Part shown: piece by piece, positions 39,665 to 54,600 of the stretch
Numbering within the stretch: the first letter of the stretch is position 1
How the letters are laid out: each line of letters begins with the position of its first letter
Assembly (NCBI GenBank): GCA_002633005.1
Contig: NMRA01000885.1
Span: forward strand, 33,842 to 97,841
Length of the DNA: 64,000 nt
From: Phoronis australis
Lineage: Eukaryota; Phoronida; Phoronidae
Direction: 5' to 3'
The notes under the pieces: generated by a model
Seen by the model: the letters and a program-made list of their open reading frames with translations, nothing else
Database searches by the model: none
What the model was told of the DNA's origin: nothing
Translations under genes and position numbers: made by a program

Positions 39665-42600
39665 CTGAAATATACATGCAGAGAACGCCTCTGAGTATAC
39701 TCTGCAAGATTGCACGTGTATGATATGGCACTATACATTTATTGTATAGAGGGGGAGTGAAACACTGAATGTGAGAGAGGTTTTCTAAAAATATCTGTCG
39801 TGTAATTAAACTATCTACTACGATTGATCAGCCAAATTCATGACGACCAATCAAGCGGTAGGTCAAAGTCTGACTACATGAGCACTCTTCAGAAACCTGC
39901 TCAGGGTTCAAATGCTGTCCTACCAGAAGCCATAACCGCCGCCAAATCCGCAGTCATGCAAGAACGCCCGTCAGACATCGTAAAAAGCGCCGTAAACATC
40001 GAGACTAACACTAGAACAAGTTAAAAAAAAAAAACAGTGCAGGTGGTCTGATGTCATTTGCGGTGCATCAGACGTGCGCAGGCCTCATGGTTGGGCCCAT
40101 TGCCCAAAACACCTAAGCAAAGGCACGAGACCCCAATTATGGCTCCTCGTGAAGAAAGTTTTCAAGTCTGCCAGTCTCCTTTAGGAAAACGGACAGACGT
40201 TTCCATTTGTTGCCATGCACTATATGTTGTAGGCATGTAACAGTGCCATGCAGTAGATTGCTCCTTAGCCTATAAAAAGCCGGGCAAGGCTCTACCAGGT
40301 GTTTAGGAGATTCTACGTCAGTACCACACTCAGGACACACAGGGCTCCCCATATGCCCATGCAGTAATGTGTCTGTGTCGGGCTAGGTTGCAGTGGCCCG
40401 TCAAAATTTGAATGACGTGTCTTATACCCATACTAAAACAAGTTACTCCTTGAACGAGTGTCGCTAAGCTTGGGGTTATCTGGACGCAATTTGCCCCACT
40501 TGTGACATCTTATTCCACCTTGTACTTGTTCTAGAATAACTTACGTCACATCACATCCCAGCGGTCTCAAACATGGCGCAAGGCGGTTACATGGACTTAT
40601 TTTTCGCGCCGTATTCACATCAGCTGTCCGTTGTTATGCACAAATTCCGCCTTGGTCAATTTATCGGATATATACATGAGGACGCTCCGCTTAAAGTTGC
40701 AGTAGTGCCAGTTGTTCCGACTGCGAGCCGGAACTTTTACTCAACCTTATCGTGCCAGGGTAACTTGCTCTAGAGTATTGCTGTGTGTCCGTAAACGAGG
40801 GGCAAGGCGGACGTAATTATCACTCAGATGCCGTTACATTGAGATGGGACATCTTTTTTGTGCCGTATTTGCATCAGGCGTTCATTATCATGCACGGATC
40901 GACAAATTCCGCCTTGCGCTAGTTAAAGTGAGGCAAGTTGGACTAGAGCAAATTGTTCTAGGGTATCGATGTCAGTGTGAGAAAGGGACTATAATGTCCC
41001 CACTCAAAGGTGACCACTGCTTACTTAAGGTTTTCCAGGCTCGTTTTACGTAAAGGTCAAAATACGGATCTTAGGTTTCCCTCTAAGAATGCAATGCAAC
41101 ACTGGGGGAGTTAATTGTCCTCCTTGGTGGACCTCAAGGCGACTTCTTATTTATTTTCACACGATCCTCCGCCTTTTCCTCGTAAGTCGCAATTATAATC
41201 TTCCGAATACATTTTTCATTAACACATTTGATATAATACGGTAAACACGTGATGTAATTTTCACGCATGCAAATCCCACAGCCCTGACAAGCACACGCTC
41301 AAGTCCCAATGGTTCTGCAGACGCTGGTACATGTACAACTGAGTGCAAAACGCGGATTTACTTCGCATCGCTTTCGTCAGACAATTTCGCACATTTAATT
41401 TGTAAAGCGATCCTGTTCCTCGCAAAATTGCACTACCGGTAGTCCTTCACTGAAAACCTCTGTTGACGTCGCCATGAGGTAGACTGAGAGATTTAAAGAC
41501 TGGTCACGAAAAAGGAAGACAAACGCGTCGGGGAATTGCGAAAGCGCAAGTTACGAGAAATAAGGAAGTCAATTCATACAATCAAAATATTTACTTCTCA
41601 TGACTTTTGCTGTGAGTACTAATCTAACAAATATCCTCATAATGGTTGCTGATTACTAACTCTCCGGTTCTTACTACAAGTAAATAAGCTGATACTGAAA
41701 CGACAGTTCGTTAATGAGACTTTTTTCTTATCTGACTGCAGGGTCCCTTGGGGCTCGGGAATGTCTGCGCTCAAAATTCCTTTGTGTCGCAGGTTATTCC
41801 CCTCTCACAGATGTATATTCCCCATCCGCACCATTTTGACGTTTCTCAGACATAAATTTTCGCATGGGTCTGTTCCAAAAACTGACTAAGCTAAGACAAA
41901 TCTTAACTTTTAGTAAATTTTATCATAAAAACTTAAATTTGTCTAAAGATCGTTTCAAGAAAGAGGTATTAAGTTTGAGTTAGGTTTGTGATAAAAGTTT
42001 TGTCTTGATTTTGTGGCAGTTTCAAAGTTTGGAAGTTAAGACAAATCTTAGACTTAAGTCAAAAATGAACTTGAATCAGTTTCTTTTCTGCTCCTACACT
42101 CCTGTCCGCTAAAGTTACAATTATTCTTTACCCTCGTCCGCCGTTCCCATCTTTTGGGATAGTTAACATTACCTTATATAAATCCCCGACCTCAAATAGA
42201 TTCAAAACGTATTCCCGCCATTTTTCTGTTATTCATTTTTAACAAAATCGTTTCTCTATTACTGCCCTTAAGCTATAAAATGAAATCAGAAACAAATCAA
42301 ATAGTCATGAACAGAAAATATATTTTAGCGATACAGTGCAATACATGTATACATGTAGCATTCCCATTCTCGTGAGGACTGATCTCGTGAACACCAATAC
42401 TGATATAAGTTTTTCAACGAAACTTGATAATCTAGATAACATTCACAGTTTTGTTGTGAAAATAAATTTGCGTGTAATTTTGCGATATTCAAATAATTGA
42501 GAAATAGAACCTGTAACCGTTAGAGGTTAACACTGACAAAGATAGTTCAGCAGCTCAAGCGACGAAATTGNCCCGCCATTTTTCTGTTATTCATTTTTAA

Positions 42601-45600
42601 CGAAATCGTTTCTCTATTACTGCCCTTAAGCTATAAAATAAAATCAGAAACAAATCAAATAGTCATGAACAGAAAATATATTTTAGCGATACAGTGCAAT
42701 ATACATGTAGCATTCCCATTCTCGTGAGGACTGATCTCGTGAACACCAATACTGATATAAGTTTTTCAACGAAACTTGATAATCTAGATAACATTCATAG
42801 TTTTGTTGTGAAAATAAATTTGCGTGTAATTTTGCGATATTCAAATAATTAATTGAGAAATAGAACCTGTAACCGTTAGAGGTTAACACTGACAAAGATA
42901 GTTCAGCAGCTCAAGCGACGAAATTGTCCGTGAGAACGGAACTACATGTAGCACTGGAGTGAAGGGACAGGGTTGGTATGCAGTCGTGAACAATGACTTG
43001 CGTCTGGTATGGGAGAGGAGAATATGTGTCCGTGAGAGCGGAATGCATAACGTGCCTGAGCCTGAAAGGAGTCTTGCGTGCGGGTAGGTCACTGCATGGC
43101 AAGAACCCTGGAGTAGGTTACAATTCTTGAACATGCGTGAGTTCGAATTTTACCCTTTTACAGCATTCGTTCTAGGAAATGTACTCACCTTTCTTAACAG
43201 ACACGGTGAAATTGGCGTGGGCAAAAATGACATTTCCTTGGCGAACGTCACGTCTTCTTCGTTTTAACGAGCAGGTGCTCTAAAATATGTTTAGAGCACT
43301 TTAATCCAGTTTCACAACGATGGTGATCATACTGCTTTTAATGTAAAGGATAAAGTCCCAACAGTATATGTGAGCAAGCAGTTTGACCTCCTGCTCCTTC
43401 ACTTTGCAACAGAGCTGTTAGATTTCTGTTTCAACGCAGATTAACTTGTTTATTAAAAACATTCGATGGATTTGTATTTATTAGGTTATTTGCCTTTTCA
43501 AGATTTTTATAGTTTTTGCAGCTGGTATGCTCGTTGTTACACAAAGTTGTTTTACCGTATGTGCCGGGCAAGTTATTCAAAATTCTGTCGTGTCTACTAC
43601 TTGTCTGCCCATCATACGTCTTTGCTTTATGATCATACATGTACAAGTCAGTAACTACATGTATGTTTAAAGAAATTCTGCTTGTTGGTGAACCAACAAG
43701 AAAAAGTAAGGAACCAATGGTTTGCTTCATTATGTGTTTATCAATCAAAACTTGTAAAATCATACGACGAACCATAGACTATAGTACATGTGTTGTCTAT
43801 AATCTATGGACTAACTGATTTGTTTACCCGTGAATCTCTGCTGTATTCCGGTGTAGTAAACTAGAACCGAGTCTGTTTTCACTTCTTCACGACATTTGTT
43901 AACATTTGTTTTGAAGTTGCAGTGAGATTTTGTGAAATAAATGGAATGAAATTTTCAAAAAAATATATTCGAAGCTTTTATTTTTCTTTCAAGTGACATA
44001 AATTTCGTGATTTCTGTCCAAAAATAATAAACGATTTCAACCACTTCTCGATTTAAATTTGGTTTTATCGTGTTCTTTAATCAGCTCAGAAGTGATCTTA
44101 GGGCTCGGGAATAGCTGACATTTTGTTATTCCCAAAGGCCAAAGGCACACAACTCACGGAGTGACCTATGATCGATCTGGCAGGACAAGAGCACGCATTT
44201 TCATGAAGTGACCTATTAACGAATTTTTAATTCTTTCAAAGCCCTGAAATCACCACAAACTTTACTAGAGAACATACTGAGACCAATATTACAACGGTGC
44301 ATGTACAGTAACGGACCTACATGTAAATCAAAACTTGCTTTTGAGAGATTTAAAGCCGTTTTAACATGCACAATGTAGCTGAAAAGAAGTTTATATCACC
44401 CCGTGTCTGGAATAATAGGAAAGTTAGCGGTGGAAGTAGCGATGGTGGTGGTGGTGGCGGTGGTGGGGTTAGAGTGGTATTGGTGAAACTGGAGGTAGAG
44501 AACAGAAGAATTTTTTTGTTAAAAGTCATCTATACATGGTATTTACGATGGTTATGGCCGTGGTGGTGATGGTGATGGCGGTGCTAGTGATTGTGGTCAT
44601 GGTGGTAACAGTGGTGGTTTCAATGGCCTGCATGGCGTTGGTAGTCCCGAATGCAATATGGATGGATACAACATTCCAGTAATATTTATTGCTGAGACGG
44701 CGGTAATGGTGGATATCTTTACTTGGGAATAATTCTGTAACAGTAGCATTGCGCGATGAGTAGTTTTCTCCAAAACCGATTTGCACCGGTTGTTTGGCAA
44801 TCCCGGACATTCGGAGCACGTGACGGATCACGCGCATACTTTTCAGCAAGGTGTGACCGCGTAGTAGGCCCGGATGCAGAGCGTGATTCGTGGAAATTGA
44901 ATTTAAACCCCTGACCTTGTCCTGGAGTGTGAGCATACATGTATTCTGGGACACCGTTAAATAACATGACTTAAACTGACGAACGGATGGACCAGCTGAC
45001 AGCGACATTCAACCAAAACCAAAAATATAGTCCGGTGGGTGAAAAAGGTACTTGCAATTAAGTTTTCCCTTAGTTTATTGGCCGACAACATTTCTCTCCC
45101 CCCAAACAAATAGTGAATTAACAAAATTTCATCGTAAACCTCCTAAGNATTGGTTTTGGTCAAGTTCTCATTTTTTCTCAAGTCGCCCAAACGCATGGGT
45201 AAAGCCAGTTTTCAACCGATGAGGCTGGTTTTGCGCTTTCATACACTAAAGATAAATTATAACTTCAGATTGACAAGCGTAAGCGCCGCCCCCGCCATGG
45301 TCGCTGTCAATCGGTGCGCCACTTACGCTGGTTAAGACGACTATGAGGAACCACGCAGCTAAAAATGCCGCACCAAAACGACGCAAACCAGAATCAATTA
45401 AACCCTGTCTTTGATATGGAGCAAAATTAATGACGGAAGCTTCATTGTAAATAAAACCGTCCATACCACTGGCTCGCAGTTCGTGTCACCTGCAGTCACA
45501 CATATCGCCAATTCGACCTCTACCGTCAACGTCTCGGACAACGGGGGGGGCAAACATGACCATCTTCAATGTAGTTGAGTCCGTGGTAAGAGTGTTCCCA

Positions 45601-48600
45601 TCTTTTTTACCTGTTTGCTGAATGGCGTTTTTAAGAGACGTTTCTCCGCCAGTCGTGCAGCTTAATAATGAGAAGAAAATGTTTTCAATCGATAATTGCA
45701 TAGGCAATGAAATCAAAAACAAGCGTTTTATCAGTCACAAAATCCAACGTTGGCACCGGCAAACTTACATGTACTATCATAGTTGCCCATTGATGCAAAC
45801 AAAACCGCAGAAACAGTGGGTATGAGATCACCAACAGAGTATCCAGTTCTTGTTGCCTACTGCAACATCAGGCAGTCACCCTGAGAACTCCTCGAATAGG
45901 AACGTAAGGTCATTTGGACTAGAGTCCAGTTGTTGGCTTTTGATATGCACTGAGATGTGAAATATCGGCCATTATGTTTTCTGGGTGTCTGAGCATAGAT
46001 ATATAGGCAGAATAGAGTACATTGTACTGTTGGTAAACACAGGCACGTTCAAACAACACCGGAAGGTTGCCAGTCTTGTTTCTTAGTTTCTTGGTGATTT
46101 TAATTTACGTCTTACCCTGTCTCAATCACCTGAATGCTGTTTGTTGTACCTGACTTGTACCAGGCATTAACGATTTTTGCAAGTCCAGCATAGGTCCCTG
46201 GGGCTACAAGATCGAATAAATTAATAGATATCATGACTACGTTTTTGAAAATTTTCGACTTACGAATGCAACTCAACAGTTAAGAGTATAGTTGTGTACA
46301 TGCATCAAAACTAGGTTCCACTGTAGCTGTTCAGTGACCTGAATGAAACCGAAAATGTTGCCGTTCTGTTTTCCGGGACGCGTTCTGCTGACGCAAGACA
46401 GCAGAAGTTAACATGACCACGTGCTTCGCTTGTATACCCCGGCGATATCCAAACAAACACTTATGCGTGATCTTGTATTTCCTTCAATAACTTGCGTGTA
46501 CGGAACGCAGCCCAGAATGTTGAGATTTTGTTCAAAACTGAAAGGAAACCACCCCATTAAATCCTAATAGGCCTATATTCGTGTTCAAGTCATTACAGTC
46601 ACAAAACAAAGGTCTTGTGGCTATTTTTTACTTCGTGTTTTAGATCTTTACAACTCTTCAGAATTGAAAAGATCAGATTGATAAAAATAGCACCCGGTAC
46701 GCCCGGTCGAGTACATATTGCGAACGTGAAGTAATCTTTATAATGGAAACACTGTAAATAACGGATACTCCACCATAGAACGCATTTACACTTGAAGGAG
46801 AGTTCCATACCGGTCCCGCCAACAAATATGCAAATTGGCAAGAGCAATTAATGTACAAATTATAAATCTTAATTTCTGCTAACACGACAGATTGAAATGA
46901 AAGAAGTACGAAATTACTCTCGCTATACTATATTCATATTAGCAAAACCTATATTTGCTATTTAGTGAAATGCAGCGGAACAAGCAGGGTCTTGACTTTG
47001 GCGGGCTAATGCAATGACGTTTGACCTAAAATGGCTCAAAAAGTATGTCGGTGACCCACATTTTTTCTATGTCATAGCAAAGTCGTTGAGCATCAAAATA
47101 GGATATTAAAATGTTAACATAGTCTGTAATTATTTGTGTAAATGCTAATTTGTTAAAATTCAACGTAGTCAAAATTAAATCCAACGAAACCGAACTAAAA
47201 TCAGTGAACTGGCAAATATATTCAATACCACAATAAGATGAATGTGACATTGGGCAGCGAGATTGTTCCGTTTTCAACAAGACTTCAGTCATTAGTTTAA
47301 TTATGCCTGGGTTGTCAGTGACCCATTTCAATTTCACATTGCTAGAGTTGTCTCGCTTCCGGCTGCTGTAACGAAAAAACTGAATTCCGTGACATGTAGT
47401 TATATTGTATATTTGTAGTAAACCGGACAACAAAATATGAAAATTGCATATCAACAGAAACTTAAAACTATGTCGCATTTCCTTAGAAACCGTCATCATT
47501 AACCGCATTTAATGAACTAAGGTGTAGTCAATGAGTCCATGTCTTAGCTCAACATGTATGCCTTTAATTAAATTACAGTTTCGTTTATAACTGGCCATAA
47601 CTTCAAGAGCTAGGCAAAATAATGGACCGACAATGAATCACCCTGTCTTACACCAAATTCTAAACGAAAATAATCTGTAGCAAAACCATTATAGACAACA
47701 AAAGCAGTTGGTTTATTGTAATTTTTTTCTACCCATCTTGTAAAACCTTCTCCAAAATTAAAAGCCTTCAAAGATTTTAAAAATAAAGCCCCATTTATAT
47801 AGGCATTGCAAAAGTCCAAAAAGAGAATGTGTCCTTGACGACCAGTAATTACATGTATATCCTGAATGATACGAACTAAATTTTACCCATTAACAGCGGT
47901 TTGACCTGGGTGAACCAGTTTTTCCATAATATTATTTATGAAAGATCAGGAATCTTCATCACCATTGCGTGCTGTTTGACGAAATTTTCTTTTGAAACCA
48001 AAATGCTGTAAACTTGCGGCTATGTAAAATTGTTAAATGTTTCATCAAATTAGGTGGTGACAATTTCTGAGGCTGACATACACAAATTAGTAGGACGCTT
48101 CCGGAAATTGGCTAGTTCCGTTCAATTCATGATAAAACTGCTTCAGTAAGAAATGAGGACGCTGGACTGACGAACGGACAGACTCACGGTAGAACAGACA
48201 GAGATAGCCACAAGACGCATTTGTATGCAGGAGCATAAGATTGAAGTCCAGTTGCATAAAAGTTATACGCCGTATAGCAACAACGACGTCGCATTATCAC
48301 GCGTCACGTTGCTATTGTTGAACAAAGCACCTGACGTCAAAGCAACAATCACACTTATCCAGAGGATAATTTTAAAGTTTTATGCAACCCAGCCGTGATA
48401 ATGTTAACACAATTTCTAGGGCACCAACTGCATACATCGCTTCGAGTTGTTGTTTTTTATCAACGTCCACAAAAGTAGCTGATACACACTGAAGAACCTC
48501 AAAACAAGTCAGACTAAACTAGATCACTTAAAGCGGCTATACACCCACCATCCATTGTAAAATATACTTTTGATTTTCACCACTTCCCGTTATGAAATCG

Positions 48601-51600
48601 TTTCTGTAGTCAATTTGGACATGATTTCATATCTTCGAAAGAACACTGATATTGCGCGAGGGCTTGTTAAGTTCGCTTGTTGCCAAGTCATTTTATGCAT
48701 CCTGCACTGTCCATATCTCTTTTCATCTTATTAAGAAACACATGAAGACAATTTCAATGTGCGCAAATGGTCTTAATCAAATGTTTGCCTCGTGGGCAGA
48801 ATTCTTGGTGTATAGTTTTACACACTTACTATCGTCAAAAGTTACACGCAACTTCACTGCTGTCCCAGCTGCAACCGGGTTGGTGGTCGAGTAAACGATA
48901 GTGCCGGCATCATCAATGATCTGCAATGTCAGCGCTGGCATGGTTTGTGTCGCTGTGACATCGCCGAAAGCTCCCCTGAAGATGAGCACGGTGAAGTTCA
49001 GTTATCCCGGAGCATGAACCACCACAAAAAACGTGTGACAATTTGCTGATAAGTTAAAGGCAAGAAAGGTGTGTGTGTGTGTGNNNNNNNNNNNNNNNNN
49101 NNNNNNNNNNNNNNNNNNNNNNNNNNNNNNNNNNNNNNNNNNNNNNNNNNNNNNNNNNNNNNNNNNNNNNNNNNNNNNNNNNNNNNNNNNNNNNNNNNNN
49201 NNNNNNNNNNNNNNNNNNNNNNNNNNNNNNNNNNNNNNNNNNNNNNNNNNNNNNNNNNNNNNNNNNNNNNNNNNNNNNNNNNNNNNNNNNNNNNNNNNNN
49301 NNNNNNNNNNNNNNNNNNNNNNNNNNNNNNNNNNNNNNNNNNNNNNNNNNNNNNNNNNNNNNNNNNNNNNNNNNNNNNNNNNNNNNNNNNNNNNNNNNNN
49401 NNNNNNNNNNNNNNNNNNNNNNNNNNNNNNNNNNNNNNNNNNNNNNNNNNNNNNNNNNNNNNNNNNNNNNNNNNNNNNNNNNNNNNNNNNNNNNNNNNNN
49501 NNNNNNNNNNNNNNNNNNNNNNNNNNNNNNNNNNNNNNNNNNNNNNNNNNNNNNNNNNNNNNNNNNNNNNNNNNNNNNNNNNNNNNNNNNNNNNNNNNNN
49601 NNNNNNNNNNNNNNNNNNNNNNNNNNNNNNNNNNNNNNNNNNNNNNNNNNNNNNNNNNNNNNNNNNNNNNNNNNNNNNNNNNNNNNNNNNNNNNNNNNNN
49701 NNNNNNNNNNNNNNNNNNNNNNNNNNNNNNNNNNNNNNNNNNNNNNNNNNNNNNNNNNNNNNNNNNNNNNNNNNNNNNNNNNNNNNNNNNNNNNNNNNNN
49801 NNNNNNNNNNNNNNNNNNNNNNNNNNNNNNNNNNNNNNNNNNNNNNNNNNNNNNNNNNNNNNNNNNNNNNNNNNNNNNNNNNNNNNNNNNNNNNNNNNNN
49901 NNNNNNNNNNNNNNNNNNNNNNNNNNNNNNNNNNNNNNNNNNNNNNNNNNNNNNNNNNNNNNNNNNNNNNNNNNNNNNNNNNNNNNNNNNNNNNNNNNNN
50001 NNNNNNNNNNNNNNNNNNNNNNNNNNNNNNNNNNNNNNNNNNNNNNNNNNNNNNNNNNNNNNNNNNGTGCGTGTGGGTGTGCGTGTGCATGTGCAGGTGT
50101 GTATGTAAGAAGCGTCAAAGGGTTTTGAAACGAGTATCTTTCTGCGCGAAGACATATGCTTAATTTACGCGTACTTTTGCTTAATCTAAAGGCATTTTGC
50201 TTAATTTGCACGTGGTTTTGCTTAGTCTATGCTTACTTTTAATACGCTCTATTTTTCTTATTCTACGCGAACTTTTAGTTCTTAAACGATCATGGTTCAG
50301 GTCTTAATCAATTAATTTGAGAGCAACGCCGCCGCTTTTAAACGATCATCGTTCTGCTCTTATTCAACTACATGTACATGTACATGAAATTTGGGAGCAC
50401 CGGCGTGATTGGACTATATGAACTGATGTACGTGTTGATTAAAACTTTGCGTCGTACAAGCGTCGATTAAGCGAAAGTGCACTTACATTAAGCAAAATTA
50501 CACGTAGCTTAAGCAAATGTACAAGTAGATTAAGCAAAAGTACACGTAGACTAAACAAAAGTACGCTTAGATGAAGCACATAAATGTATTTGTTAAAGAA
50601 CCCTTATGCGCTTCATAGCCGCCAGATGAGAACGAGTGCATAGCTTCTTTCTTTTTTCGCCAGGGGAACGCAGGCACCACTCCCGAGTGAAATGCACTCG
50701 TATTAAAGAGTGCACAATTTTGTTCTTTTACAGCCAGCTGGATACTGGCACTTGCGAGTAAAATGCACTTGTGTATCATGCATTATAGAAGAGCCTGGCT
50801 TCGAGGCTACACTCGCTGGTTCCCTGCTTGCCACCAGGTGGTCAGTAACCAGCACGCAGGTATCACTTAAATTTTCTCGGGAATTTTTTTTACACCGGCG
50901 TTTCTGATTGGCTAGTCGAATTCTCAACAGGCAACGCTTTACGCAAACAAACTGGCATCACATATACCCCATAGTCTACGCTGGCATGACAGATGGACTG
51001 AATTGTAAATGAGGTCTGTTGTACAGACTTTATGTTCAGGAAATATGCGAATTCTAGAAATTGTAGTTGCGCCTTTTCGGAATGCATCTTTCTACTGTCG
51101 ATGACTTTTCTTTACGATAGTGTCCTGTATTCATACAGTATGAATAACACACCGGTTAAATCGGCCAGATGTGTGCTTGTTGTACATGTACAGTATGAGC
51201 TTCAAGCACGCAGCTATTAAACACCACTAGTGCCGAAACGAAATAGTTGCTGGGACGCCACTTGCATGACAAGGCTAAAAATCGTTCACAGTCCGCCATT
51301 TTTTCACGGTGTTGTAAAGCTAACCAATGACTGATGAGGTTACATCAACGAATGCTAATGCGCGTGCCACTGCGTGATACCTGCGTGCTGGCTAGGCACG
51401 TAGGGGACCAGCGAGCGAGGCTACATTCATTTGACGGAAATGCACTCCAACATGCCTGCGTCCGGGACACAAGTGTAAAATAGTGCAATATAAACGTTCG
51501 CATTAACCAAAACTGAGCGGACACAACTTTCCGATCCATGCATGCAGACGATCGGAGCATTCCGAAGTGCATGAACTTGTGCCTGAGTCCGCCTGGCGGC

Positions 51601-54600
51601 AAAGGGACAAACCTATGCAATCCTGTGAACGAGTGCATTACACATGTTCCCCAAAGAAAACGTCCGCGTTTCATGCATGTGTTCTGGTGCGGGTATGAGT
51701 ACGCAAGCGCGTGTAGCCTAACTGTCCGTTTCTGCAATTGTTTGAATGTATTCATGTAGGTAGGTAGGTGTAGGTAGGTTTGTAAGAATATGGATATACA
51801 CATGTGTATTAATGTCAACAGGCCAAAGGGTCCCTTCACAATCACAGAAACAGACAATGCAAAGTGTAGTAGAGTACGCACGGTTTGTCACTCTGCAACA
51901 TACTCTGGTCTACTTTCAACCGTAGCTCATTAGTCAGTAGTCCAAGGCGCATCAAACTAACGCTATCTGCACATTTGAAAAGTAACACTCGACTGGCAAA
52001 CTTTGTTACATTGGACACTCTAACAGAAAATGGAACGTTATTCTCGATAGCATTCACTTAGCATATGATACGCTTGCTTCGACCTTCAAAGATTCCCGTT
52101 TCAATCCTTAACATATGGTTTGAACCATGAAGTTTGGCTAACTGTCTTCTAAGCACCGATCTGTGAATTGCTGAGACGAACATCTCCAAGACTGGGTGTC
52201 TCAAAACGTTCGTGAAGACTAACTTGTGGGTAGATAACATTTCTGCTAGCCTGTATTGATTGTCAACATCAGCACAACACTGCTTGGAAATAGTACAAAA
52301 TAACACTTACTAGTTGGTTGGAAACCTCTTGAATTGAACGAAAATCAGAACAAATCAGTCGTGCTCTGGATGATCGTGTCGGAGCACCTGTTTACACAGT
52401 CGACAGATGTGCACGTCGTAGACGACAGTCAGAGTGTCACTCAGGCACTGTGACCTGAGTGATCCTACAGAACAGTTTTCTTTTCTCCTAGCTAAGTCAC
52501 GACAGGTCACAAACTATCGTGTCACCACTCTATCTGTTCTGATATGTCGTATTCGACAATCGAATTTGACAGTCGTACACAACCGTGGACAGTGTTCGCA
52601 GACTGCGGTCGTGACTGACGAATTTTCAACAATTATGTGTAAGTGATGGGTCAAAGTCAGTAATTCACGTTTTAAATAACAAGCATCATTCTAAATGTCA
52701 CTTTTCATAAAAATAAATCAAATTACTAACGTCGCATTAACGTTGCTGACTGAGCTACCAGTCAGAGTCGGTTCTCCGTTCGCATCATAAGAACATGTGT
52801 AGGTGTGCTTTGTGTCGGGGGATCCAGTGTTTGTACCATCAGATAAGACGGTAGCAAAAATTGTGATTTCCGCATCGCCAGCTCCAGATGGTTTCTGAAA
52901 TTATAACGTGATTCTCTAGTTACAAGATTCACTTTTAACTGCAGTGTATTGGTGTAAGGCAACATTTATGGATTTATATAATGTACACAGTTATGCCTCA
53001 TGCTGAGGCAAGGTCATATGAGCCTAATTAGTATGATAATCTGATGAGTGTGGTACGTAACTAACCGTTAATGGCCGAGCAATAGCCTGCCGACTATGTT
53101 CTCATCGAGAACAGGGGTACCTCTTAACTGGTGTAGGAAGTACTTAATGGAGGAAAGTCTCGTAAATGTTTTATTTAAGATTGAGTGTCAAAACCTTTAA
53201 TAATTACGTGTTAACACCGGAAAAATGAGTGGCGGAAACCTATCCACTAAACAATTTGAGTGAGGGGCGCTCGCCCCTCCTAGCCCCCTCCCTACCCTAC
53301 CCCGCTTCCTATGTATATGCCTTCTACGCAGAATACCTCCTGGAATAAATATTTTGCTGAAGAAAAATGACAACAAAACTTGATAATCCTAAGAAATCCG
53401 GGAGAAATAGGTAGGGCAAATTGAAGTCGCAGGGGTAAGAGTTCGCATGACATCAATATTTCAAAACCCTCCAATGTGTACTAATTACTTGAATGAGCAT
53501 CTTTGTCCAATTTCTTTTAGCCTTCCCTTATCTTTTATCTAATGTCCAATTCTTTGAGGTACTTGCACAACCTACATGTGCGTTACGTTTAAGCAAAATT
53601 CGTCATGTCGCTAGGTCAAAAATGGTTAGCTAAGTAATTTCTTTTCGAAACCTATTATTGCCCTTGGAGTTTTGCCACAGTACTTTGTTTACCCCAAAAA
53701 TCCTGCCACACACCTTGCTGTCAAATTTCAGCAAATTTCGTTTACTCAATTCGCCAACAATTGACGGTAGGGAGACTACTGTAGAAAACTAAAGCCTACT
53801 CATAATGTGTGCTGCAGAAGCGGACTCCGCCCTAAAATTGACAGACACAGGTGTCGGCCCATTCCCCCTGTGAAAGTACGTCGCATTTCATCATGATCTG
53901 TCCCGTACTGGTTTTTCGAGAAAATAGACGCAAAAGTAAAGAACACGAGGGGGCCAGAAGACACTGGACGGAAGGACAAACGGGCGTGTATCCAACAAAA
54001 AAACATGAACTTATATGTAATACAACGTCTTACGCTCACGTCTGTTATTTGCAAATTCTGTTGCTTGTTTAATTCTGTTTAATCCATATTTCTTGTTTCT
54101 AAAGTTGCTTTTTAAATAAATTCCCACTATAAAACTACAGAGGGTCTGGAGTCAAGTGTCTTAAACAAGGTGGTTGTGTTGGTCACTNAGTAGGGCAAAT
54201 TGAAGTCGCAGGGGTAAGAGTTCGCATGACATCAATATTTCAAAACTCTCCAATGTGTACTAATTACTTGAATGAGCATCTTTGTCCAATTTCTTTTAGC
54301 CTTCCCTTATCTTTTATCTAATGTCCAATTCTTTGAGATACTTGCACAACCTACATGTGCGTTACGTTTAAGCAAAATTCGTCGTGTCGCTAGCCAGGTC
54401 AAAAAGGGTTAGCTAAGTAATTTCTTTTCGAAAACTATTATTGCCCTTGGAGTTTTGCCACAGTACTTTGCTTACCCCGAAAATCCTGTCACACACCTTG
54501 CTGTCAAATTTGAGCAAATTTCGTTTACTCAATTCGCCAACAATTGACGGTAGGGAGACTACTGTAGAAAACTAAAGCCTACTCATAATGTGTGCTGTAG

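Noticed and set aside
44526-45008. 160-codon minus-strand ORF
   Set aside because: Its C-terminal third is Thr/Ile runs from a TGG trinucleotide repeat and the rest shows no domain.
47026-47508. 160-codon minus-strand ORF in a ZP intron
   Set aside because: No recognised domain, intron-like composition, and no acceptor or donor fitting the ZP exon phases.
49000-50211. Six ORFs of 345-385 codons on both strands
   Set aside because: They consist of the N-filled gap and flanking GT repeats; no stop codons are visible only because the bases are unknown.
51345-51881. 178-codon minus-strand ORF
   Set aside because: It runs through a TAGG microsatellite and an inverted-repeat element, and has no domain or splice support.
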